Source of the DNA: Flavobacterium psychrotrophum
GTDB taxonomy: Bacteria > Bacteroidota > Bacteroidia > Flavobacteriales > Flavobacteriaceae
Direction of reading: 5' to 3'
Assembly: GCF_003403075.1 (NCBI RefSeq)
Contig: NZ_CP031557.1
Location: forward strand, 3,720,001-3,784,000
DNA length: 64,000 nt
The translations under genes and the position numbers were made by a program. How positions within the stretch are numbered: position 1 is the stretch's first letter; every line of letters begins with the position of its first letter. Below are positions 58,071 to 64,000 of the stretch, piece by piece. The notes below the pieces were generated by a model. The model had not been told where the DNA came from and searched no databases. It saw only the letters and a program-made list of their open reading frames with translations.

Positions 58071-60383
58071 ATGCGTACAAACAATCTTGGCTACCCGCGC
58101 ATCGGGGGCAACAGGGAACTTAAAAAGGCCTGCGAAAGCTACTGGGCCGGTAAGTCTCCTATCGAACATTTACTGCAAACCGGTAAAGACATCCGCCTGC
58201 ACAACTGGAATCTTCAGAAAGAGGCAGGTATCGACCTTATTCCGTCTAACGATTTTTCGTTTTACGACCAGGTGTTAGACCTGTCGTTAACCGTGGGCGC
58301 CATACCTCCCCGTTATGATGCACTTAAAAACGGCAACATTCACGACCTTTATTTTGCCATGGCAAGGGGCTATCAGCAAAATGGGCTGGACCTTACTGCT
58401 ATGGAAATGACAAAATGGTTTGATACCAACTACCACTATATAGTGCCTGAGTTTTATAAAAACCAGGAATTCTCACTTTTCTCAACTAAAGTTATCGAGG
58501 AGTTTGCAGAGGCTAAAGCCGCAGGTAGTATAACTAAGCCTGTGCTTATAGGCCCTGTGTCGTACCTGTTGTTGGGTAAAGAAAAAGAGGCTGGTTTCCA
58601 CCGGATATCTTTGCTAAATAAATTATTACCTGTTTATATCAAGATTATAGAGCAACTGGTAGCACAGGGTGCAGAGTGGATTCAGTTTGACGAGCCTTTC
58701 CTGGCACTTACCCTTACCGAAGAGGAAACCAGTGCACTAAAGCAGGCGTATGCATTGATAAAAGAAAAATTCCCGCAGGTAAAGATATTATTGGCAACCT
58801 ACTTTGAAAGCCTTGCAGAAAATACCGCCCTTGCCGCATCACTACCGGTTTGTGCGTTACATATAGACCTGGCGCGCAACCCGGAACAGCTGGATGCCAT
58901 ACTTGACCACCTACCCGAAAACCTTTCATTATCACTTGGAGTGGTAGATGGCCGTAACATCTGGAAAAATGATTACCAAAAATCGCTGAAACTGATAGAC
59001 AGGGCAGCAAAAAAAATAGGCAAAGAGCGCCTTATGGTAGCACCATCATGCTCATTGCTGCACGTACCGTGCGACCTTGTAGCCGAAACTAACGATACTA
59101 CCCTTACACCCGAAATAAAACAATGGCTAGCCTTTGCCCGACAAAAGATTGATGAGGTTGTCGTAATAAAACAGTTGGCAAACAGCGAAAACATAACCGA
59201 TGCCGCCAATAAACTAAAGGCAAACATTGCTGCGTGCGAATCGCGCAAAACGTCGGTGCTCATCCATAACCCGCAGGTCAAAGAACGGGTAGGTAATATT
59301 ACCGATGCAGATGCCCGACGCAACAGCGTTTTTGAAATGCGCAAAGCATTGCAGGTAGCGAGCCTTAAGCTGCCTTTGTTTCCTACCACAACCATTGGCT
59401 CGTTTCCGCAAACGGCCGAGGTAAGGGGCTGGAGGGCGCAGTTTAAAAAAGGCGATCTTACGCAAAAACAATATGAAGAACTCCTTAAAAAGGAAACCGA
59501 AGAAACCATTCGCTTTCAGGAAACCACAGGGCTCGATGTACTGGTACATGGCGAGTTTGAGCGCAATGATATGGTAGAGTACTTTGGCGAACAGCTACAG
59601 GGTTTTACCTTTACTAAAAACGGCTGGGTACAAAGCTATGGCAGCCGCTGCGTAAAGCCTCCGGTTATTTATGGCGATGTAAGCCGCCCGCAACCCATGA
59701 CGGTGTTTTGGACACAGTTTGCGCAGTCGCTTACCGCCAGGCCGGTTAAGGGAATGCTTACCGGGCCTGTTACTATATTGCAATGGTCTTTTGTAAGGGA
59801 TGACCAGCCGCGTGCCGAAACCTGTACGCAAATAGCACTTGCCATTCGTGATGAGGTTGCCGACCTGGAAAATGCGGGCATTAAAATAATACAGATAGAC
59901 GAGCCCGCCATTCGCGAAGGGCTACCGCTTAAAAAAGACGACTGGCAGCAGTACCTTAACTGGGCCATTAAGGCGTTTCGTATTGCGGCATCGCCGGTGG
60001 CCGATGCCACACAAATACACACGCACATGTGCTACTCTGAGTTTAACGACATCATTAAGGATATTGCCGATATGGATGCCGATGTTATAACTATAGAATG
60101 TTCGCGCTCGCAGATGGAACTCTTAGATGCTTTTGCCAATTTTAACTATCCAAACGATATTGGCCCGGGTGTGTATGACATCCATTCGCCACGGGTACCG
60201 TCTAAAGACGAAATGGTACACCTGCTTAAAAAAGCAGCTGCGGTACTGCCGGCCTCCCAAATTTGGGTAAACCCTGACTGCGGACTGAAAACCCGTCATT
60301 GGGACGAAACTAAAAAAGCACTTACCGAAATGGTGGCTGCTGCTAATGAAGCTAAAGTTTTATATGCAGAAGCATTAGTATAA
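58071..60383 (+). CDS. metE: Cobalamin-independent methionine synthase
   Basis: 770 residues, full length for the two-barrel enzyme. Starts MRTNNLGYPRIGGNRELKKA. The zinc ligands are H652 and C654 (IHTHMCYSEF), E676 (ITIECSRS) and C737 (NPDCGLKTRHW), with spacings identical to E. coli MetE. It transfers the methyl group of methyl-tetrahydrofolate polyglutamate to homocysteine. Controlled by the upstream cobalamin riboswitch. Works with AhcY (20243-21559) in the methionine cycle. CWC-PAS-thioesterase genes follow after 50 bases. Confidence 0.97.
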   Translation: MRTNNLGYPRIGGNRELKKACESYWAGKSPIEHLLQTGKDIRLHNWNLQKEAGIDLIPSNDFSFYDQVLDLSLTVGAIPPRYDALKNGNIHDLYFAMARGYQQNGLDLTAMEMTKWFDTNYHYIVPEFYKNQEFSLFSTKVIEEFAEAKAAGSITKPVLIGPVSYLLLGKEKEAGFHRISLLNKLLPVYIKIIEQLVAQGAEWIQFDEPFLALTLTEEETSALKQAYALIKEKFPQVKILLATYFESLAENTALAASLPVCALHIDLARNPEQLDAILDHLPENLSLSLGVVDGRNIWKNDYQKSLKLIDRAAKKIGKERLMVAPSCSLLHVPCDLVAETNDTTLTPEIKQWLAFARQKIDEVVVIKQLANSENITDAANKLKANIAACESRKTSVLIHNPQVKERVGNITDADARRNSVFEMRKALQVASLKLPLFPTTTIGSFPQTAEVRGWRAQFKKGDLTQKQYEELLKKETEETIRFQETTGLDVLVHGEFERNDMVEYFGEQLQGFTFTKNGWVQSYGSRCVKPPVIYGDVSRPQPMTVFWTQFAQSLTARPVKGMLTGPVTILQWSFVRDDQPRAETCTQIALAIRDEVADLENAGIKIIQIDEPAIREGLPLKKDDWQQYLNWAIKAFRIAASPVADATQIHTHMCYSEFNDIIKDIADMDADVITIECSRSQMELLDAFANFNYPNDIGPGVYDIHSPRVPSKDEMVHLLKKAAAVLPASQIWVNPDCGLKTRHWDETKKALTEMVAAANEAKVLYAEALV

Positions 60384-60433
60384 TACAGATAATGGCGGTA
60401 CTTTTGTGTACCGCCATATTTTAATTTACTATA

Positions 60434-60673
60434 ATGGCATGTCATGAAACCAAATACTGCCCACGCTGCGAGAGCCCCTTTGAATGTAAGGTGGGTTCTA
60501 TAGTGCTATGCCAGTGTACTACCGTTACCCTAACGGAAGCCGAAAGGGGTTTTATGAGCAGCAATTTTAACGACTGCCTTTGTGCTGCCTGCATGAAAGA
60601 GATGAAGGCTGAGTATCACCAAAAAGAATTTCAGGACAGGCTGGAGCATATTTCGCCACTCTTTAAAAAGTAA
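60434..60673 (+). CDS. Cysteine-rich CWC family protein
   Basis: 79 residues. Begins MACHETKYCPRCESPFECKVG and has C-P-R-C, C-x-C and CLCAACMKEM motifs, eight or nine cysteines in all, as in the short CWC (cysteine-rich, W-less here) family. Probably binds zinc or an iron-sulfur cluster; biological role unknown. The PAS gene starts 2 bases after its stop, so the two are coupled. Confidence 0.88.
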   Translation: MACHETKYCPRCESPFECKVGSIVLCQCTTVTLTEAERGFMSSNFNDCLCAACMKEMKAEYHQKEFQDRLEHISPLFKK

Positions 60674-60675
60674 CC

Positions 60676-61245
60676 ATGGGAAAAGATGATCTGCATAAAA
60701 TGATGGCGCTGGATATATACCTTTCTTCCCTTAGTGATGAAGCGTACCACAATGTTATGAAGCAGATGAAAGAATCAGGATCCCGATTTCCGGTTATGAG
60801 TTGGGATATATCGGGCGAGGCCTACCGGCAAACCATCCTTAATGCAAAAAAACAGGCCGATGCCGCAAAGCTGGATCAACTGGCTACAAAGTACAACTGG
60901 TCTTATAACCCGGTGCAGTTACTACACCAGTCTTATGATGCGCTTGTAGTTACAGATACTGCTCTCAAAATACTATGGGTAAACCCCGGTTTTGCAGATA
61001 TGACAGGTTATACCGCCAAAGAAGCACTTGGCAATACGCCAAAATTTCTTCAGGGTGCAAATACCCTGGAAACATCGCGCCGCGAAATACGCCGAAGGCT
61101 TGATGAAGGCGAACCTTTTAGGGCAGTAATAACCAATTACAGAAAAAACAAAGACGAATATTTATGCGAGGTAAAAATTTACCCGCTTACAGGCCCTAAT
61201 GGGCGAACAACACATTTTATAGCATTAGAACAGGAAACAGCATGA
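60676..61245 (+). CDS. PAS protein with LOV-like core lacking the photoactive cysteine
   Basis: 189 residues. N-terminal helical region to about 80, then one PAS domain (QSYDALVVTDTALKILWVNPGFADMTGYTAKEALG). The position of the LOV motif GxNCRFLQ is occupied by GNTPKFLQGANT (119-130): the flavin-contacting FLQ is kept but the adduct-forming cysteine is a proline (P122). Flavin may still bind but the normal LOV photocycle is not expected. No output domain. It lies between CWC and thioesterase, with ATGA overlap to the latter. Confidence 0.85.
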   Translation: MGKDDLHKMMALDIYLSSLSDEAYHNVMKQMKESGSRFPVMSWDISGEAYRQTILNAKKQADAAKLDQLATKYNWSYNPVQLLHQSYDALVVTDTALKILWVNPGFADMTGYTAKEALGNTPKFLQGANTLETSRREIRRRLDEGEPFRAVITNYRKNKDEYLCEVKIYPLTGPNGRTTHFIALEQETA

Positions 61246-61628
61246 CATTAGAAGAAAAGATTCAACAATCTGAAACACATATTTTTAAAGCAATATTCCC
61301 GAATACCACAAACCATTATGATACGCTTTTTGGTGGTGCTGCAATGCACCTTATGGATGAAGTAGCTTTTATTACAGCTACCCGTTTTAGCCGCCAGCGC
61401 GTAGTAACAGTAAGCAGCGACCGTATCGACTTTAAAAAGCCTATACCGGCAGGTACCTTTGCCGAACTGATAGGCAAGGTAGTACATGTGGGTAATACAA
61501 GCTTAAAAGTACATGTAGAGATATTTGTAGAAGATATGTATACCACAAACCGCGAAAAAGCAATAACAGGTAATTTTACCTTTGTAGCAATAGGCGATAA
61601 TAAAGAGCCCGTTGCTATAGAAAAATAG
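61242..61628 (+). CDS. Acyl-CoA thioesterase (hotdog, YciA-like)
   Basis: 128 residues. The signature FPNTTNHYDTLFGGAAMHLMDEVAFITATRFSR identifies the acyl-CoA hydrolase hotdog family, and VTVSSDRIDFKKPIPAGTFAELIGKV is the second block. It hydrolyses acyl-CoA to free acid and CoA. Its ATG overlaps the stop of the PAS gene as ATGA, a coupled three-gene operon with CWC. Ends EPVAIEK. Confidence 0.9.
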   Translation: MTLEEKIQQSETHIFKAIFPNTTNHYDTLFGGAAMHLMDEVAFITATRFSRQRVVTVSSDRIDFKKPIPAGTFAELIGKVVHVGNTSLKVHVEIFVEDMYTTNREKAITGNFTFVAIGDNKEPVAIEK

Positions 61629-61648
61629 CGATCATAAAACTTTACAGA

Positions 61649-61673
61649 AGCTCCGTTATCGGGGCTTTTTTTT
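61649..61673 (+). terminator. Terminator of the CWC-PAS-thioesterase operon
   Basis: AGCTCCG / CGGGGCT with one G-T pair, a four-base loop and eight Ts. Confidence 0.85.
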
Positions 61674-61679
61674 GTGTAA

Positions 61680-61743
61680 GCCCCGGCGGGGCGTTATATC
61701 TATAGGTTATAATTTGGAATTGGTACATGAGCCCCGGCGGGGC
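61680..61743. repeat. Pair of GC palindromes GCCCCGGCGGGGC
   Basis: The 13-base palindrome occurs at 61680-61692 and 61731-61743 with AT-rich spacer (TTATATCTATAGG). Much higher GC than the surrounding sequence; I recall the same word repeated in other Bacteroidota genomes. Confidence 0.6.
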
Positions 61744-61759
61744 GGGGCCTATTATAAAC

Positions 61760-62251
61760 CTATTTCAACACAGCCTTTTCCTTTTCAGAAAAAGCTTCAG
61801 ATTGTAAAATATACGCTTTAGCAAAAACCTTCAGGTCTTCAGGTTGTGCAGCATAATTTTTCAGTAAAAAGACTTTGTCTGTTTTAATATCGCCGGTGTA
61901 GCCTGTTATCCACGGCACATTATCCTGAATATTGAGGCGGATAAGGCGGGCTTCATAATTGTCGCGGTCTTTATTAATAGCCGTTTCCAGCAGCTTTGTA
62001 CCCCGGTTAAACAGGCGGGTTTTGCTTATCAGGCCGCCCTCATATTTGGCGAGCAGTACTATAGATGCTGCTTTGTATGCCAATAGTGTAGCATCGTTAT
62101 GGGTATCGCTTATGTTTTCAAATGTTTTATGAAAGGTCTCTGCCTGTGTCTCAGAAATAGCAGCACTAATGTATTGTTTGCGAACCGATGAAAGCTCGGG
62201 ACTGGCAGTGGCAAAAAACACAAATAAAAAGCAAAGCGACAGTAACTTCAT
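61760..62251 (-). CDS. Hypothetical exported protein
   Basis: 163 residues from ATG 62251, which gives the signal peptide MKLLSLCFLFVFFATAS; the frame is open upstream but passes into the promoter. Helical mature part with ALLAYKAASIVLLAKYEGG and LLETAINKDRDNYEARLIRLNIQ, a TPR-like helix pattern, and a lysine-rich end (FSEKEKAVLK). No catalytic motif. A perfect inverted repeat flanks its promoter. Confidence 0.75.
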   Translation of the reverse strand: MKLLSLCFLFVFFATASPELSSVRKQYISAAISETQAETFHKTFENISDTHNDATLLAYKAASIVLLAKYEGGLISKTRLFNRGTKLLETAINKDRDNYEARLIRLNIQDNVPWITGYTGDIKTDKVFLLKNYAAQPEDLKVFAKAYILQSEAFSEKEKAVLK

Positions 62252-62263
62252 GTAAGGTAAATT

Positions 62264-62298
62264 TAAAGGGCAAAGCAAATATATTGTTTTGCCCTTTA
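62264..62298 (-). promoter_or_regulatory. Promoter framed by an 11-bp perfect inverted repeat
   Basis: TAAAGGGCAAA (62264-62274) and TTTGCCCTTTA (62288-62298) are perfect inverted repeats; the 13-base spacer contains the minus-strand -7 box TATATTTG (62276-62283). A protein bound to the repeats would cover the promoter of the gene at 61760. Confidence 0.6.
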
Positions 62299-62344
62299 TA
62301 TATCAAGTGGTATGCCAAAAGCCTTATTTTATTTACAGCTGATT

Positions 62345-62541
62345 TTTACCACAAGGCACACGAAGACTTCACAAGGGTCACAAAGCTGTATCTGTTTTCC
62401 CAGAATAAGAAACAACAAATTATTTTCTAAGGTCACAAAGCGGTATATTTAGATAAATATGCCATATAGCTTTGTGTACTTCCGCCAATGGCGGTCTACG
62501 TTGTGCACTTTGCGAAGCCTTTGTGCACCTTGTGGTTAAAC
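62345..62541. repeat. Long imperfect inverted repeat, CACAAAG family
   Basis: TTTTTACCACAAGGCACACG at the left and GTGCACCTTGTGGTTAAA at the right, with inner GGTCACAAAGC / GCTTTGTGTAC pairs. It fills most of the gap 62252-62586; a plus-strand frame inside is a by-product. Confidence 0.6.
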
Positions 62542-62586
62542 TATTAACTAATGTTATCGTTTTAAAAGGTAGGTGTTTTAGTCTTT

Positions 62587-63987
62587 TTAAAGCGAGTTAA
62601 TAAATGCCAGTAAGTCTTCCCTTTCCTGTGCGGTAAGCTGTTTGAATTTTTCTTTAGCGTTAGCCGCTTCGCCACCGTGCCATAAAATAGCTTCGGTAAC
62701 ATTTCGGGCGCGCCCGTCGTGCAGCAGGCGTGTATGTCCGTTTACGGTATTTATAAGTCCAATGCCCCATAGTGGCTGGGTACGCCATTCGCTTCCTGTA
62801 GCTAGGTAATCAGGTGCATTGTCGGCAAGGGCATCACCCATGTCGTGTAGCAGCATATCGGTATACGGGCGAATGGTCTGGTTGCGCAGTCCCTCTATAT
62901 AATAACTGCTGCCGGTTTGCATTTTAGGAATGTGGCAGGCAATGCAGGTAATGCTGGTAAAAAGTTCTTTTCCGCGCAATACATTTTGCTCAGAATAATT
63001 TCGGCGCACCGGTACTGATAGTGTTTGCGAGTATAATACCACACGGTTAAAGGCTACATCTGTAATTTCGGGAGTACCGCCGTTAGGGTATCCGCTAATA
63101 TCTGCACCCACAGGAGCATACTCATCAGGGAAAAGTGAAGAGGTAATACCCATATCGTTAAGAAAAGCGGCGCCTACTTGTTGCTTAACGCTTGGCTGGT
63201 TTGCCTTCCACCCAAACAAGCCCATTTTAAGGCTGTTGCTTTCTTTATCATACACATAATTTGCCCTGCCGGAAATGCCATCGCCGTTAGCATCAAACTC
63301 ATCGGCAAAAGCCAGGTAGGTACTTTGCGGAACGGCCTCTAATAAACCAAGCCCAATGATCTGGTTAGCCACGCGGGGCGAAACAAGTAATCCGGCAGCC
63401 AGTGGGCCATATCCCGGATTATTTATGGTGTATACTGGTTTTTGAAGTGCTACGACTGTACCGTCAGCAAGGGTTTCGTTTACGGTTTGATAAGTAACGG
63501 TATATGTGCCTTTTATTATAGGGCCAAGAATAGCGTTATCCTGTAGCTGGTGCCCATAAATGGGATCTGGCAATGCACCGCCCCAGGCATCTGCCCCATG
63601 AATGCTAAGGCGTAATAGTAAGCCTTTACCCAGTTCACCATCAAATGCTGGTGGCCGCCCGCGGCCATCTTTAAAATGGCAGGCTGAACATGATATGGCA
63701 TTATAAAAAGGGCCAAGGCCATCGCGCGCGGTGGTAGATGAAGGTGCTGTAACCCAACTTTGCCTGAAAAGTGAGTTACCCACCCCAAAGTCTACCGACT
63801 GTTCTGCGGTAAGTGTAGCAGAAGCAAAGCCAAAAGCCTCAACAGTAGCATTTAAAACTGTAGAAGATCCGCCGCCATACTCCTCACCGGTTTCGGCTGC
63901 AAGGGGTTTGTAGTCATTTTCATTATCGGTACAGGCCATAGCCAGAAAGCCAAATAAAGCAACCGCGGCAATTTTTTTAATTTCCAT
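62587..63987 (-). CDS. Di-haem oxidoreductase family lipoprotein (DUF1111-type)
   Basis: 466 residues from ATG 63987 (the open frame upstream starts at TTG). Lipoprotein signal ends FLAMAC (C19). Two c-type haem motifs: AISCSACHFKDGRGRPP (C100, C103, H104) and SITCIACHIPKM near 350. Family blocks FNAISCSxCHxxxGRG and LWGIGLINTVNGHTRLLHDGRARN, EAILWHGGEA are present. The family is proposed to be a periplasmic redox enzyme and in Bacteroidota often neighbours imelysin-type iron-acquisition genes, but the upstream neighbour lies outside the window. Confidence 0.92.
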   Translation of the reverse strand: MEIKKIAAVALFGFLAMACTDNENDYKPLAAETGEEYGGGSSTVLNATVEAFGFASATLTAEQSVDFGVGNSLFRQSWVTAPSSTTARDGLGPFYNAISCSACHFKDGRGRPPAFDGELGKGLLLRLSIHGADAWGGALPDPIYGHQLQDNAILGPIIKGTYTVTYQTVNETLADGTVVALQKPVYTINNPGYGPLAAGLLVSPRVANQIIGLGLLEAVPQSTYLAFADEFDANGDGISGRANYVYDKESNSLKMGLFGWKANQPSVKQQVGAAFLNDMGITSSLFPDEYAPVGADISGYPNGGTPEITDVAFNRVVLYSQTLSVPVRRNYSEQNVLRGKELFTSITCIACHIPKMQTGSSYYIEGLRNQTIRPYTDMLLHDMGDALADNAPDYLATGSEWRTQPLWGIGLINTVNGHTRLLHDGRARNVTEAILWHGGEAANAKEKFKQLTAQEREDLLAFINSL

Positions 63988-64000
63988 AATAGGCAAAAAC

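Noticed and set aside
62188..62430. 80-residue plus-strand frame
   Set aside because: It runs through the promoter inverted repeat and into a repeat element, with no domain.
1..64000. CRISPR array, prophage, integrase or insertion-sequence transposase
   Set aside because: No regularly spaced direct repeats and no such proteins were seen; the repeats found are inverted or word-based elements without a coding partner.

Overview
This window is chromosomal DNA from a member of the Bacteroidota, almost certainly Flavobacteriaceae and Flavobacterium-like. The evidence is direct. Most transcription units are preceded by the TAnnTTTG -7 box of this phylum, and Shine-Dalgarno sequences are generally absent. 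Gliding genes gldE and gldD follow ssb and mutY. Three proteins carry type IX secretion (T9SS) C-terminal sorting domains, lipoproteins are abundant, and several family-specific DUF proteins occur (DUF3127, DUF4301, DUF5777, DUF6029). There is no rRNA, CRISPR array, prophage or insertion sequence, and no tRNA I can defend.

Layout. 1-4.3 kb: a tiny basic ribosomal-type protein, HU, and the mutY-ssb-gldE-gldD block. 4.3-12.1 kb: a metal-binding lipoprotein, a DUF3127 protein with an SSB-like tail, a flavin reductase, an orphan histidine kinase, a cluster of small lipocalin-like lipoproteins (one broken by an in-frame stop), and greA-HIT. 12.2-17 kb: a Rieske-like lipoprotein without its histidines, a GH92 mannosidase, and a DeoR regulator divergent from a deoxynucleotidase across four helically phased TTGCAA sites. 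17-17.9 kb: a run of tiny overlapping membrane ORFs. 17.8-25.2 kb: MFS transporter, aat, ahcY, phosphopantetheinyl transferase, pnuC, DUF4301, arfB. 25.6-28 kb: a TPP riboswitch and a TonB-dependent receptor. 28-33 kb: AraC regulator, a secreted beta protein, Gfo/Idh oxidoreductase divergent from a TIM-barrel isomerase, and a Pmp3-like peptide. 33-39.1 kb: a DUF6029 barrel plus TlpA thioredoxin divergent from three exported proteins, two with T9SS signals. 39.1-41 kb: a structured intergenic region, a membrane protein and a toxin-antitoxin pair. 41-47 kb: a very large outer-membrane protein followed by a tandem array of four exported paralogues bounded by gene remnants. 47.1-51.5 kb: a six-gene minus-strand operon that looks like an uncharacterised envelope redox unit. 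51.5-64 kb: membrane proteins, a candidate small RNA, a carboxypeptidase-regulatory-like protein, rlmF, a cobalamin riboswitch controlling metE, a CWC/PAS/thioesterase operon, and a di-heme oxidoreductase lipoprotein.

Methionine cycle genes (B12-controlled metE, ahcY) and cofactor supply (TPP-controlled receptor, PnuC) are both represented. Envelope functions dominate the accessory part. Intergenic space is rich in two dispersed inverted-repeat families, one built on GTCATTCCGA-type ends and one on CGCAAAG or CACAAAG words.

Best candidates for something undescribed are the ~64-nt small RNA at 53.9 kb, the mini-membrane-protein cluster at 17.0-17.9 kb, the tandem exported-protein array at 44.6-47.0 kb, the phased operator at 16.25 kb, and the DOMON/ankyrin/YceI/cytochrome/barrel operon at 47.1-51.5 kb. 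All family assignments are from reading the sequence and memory of the families; no database search was run.
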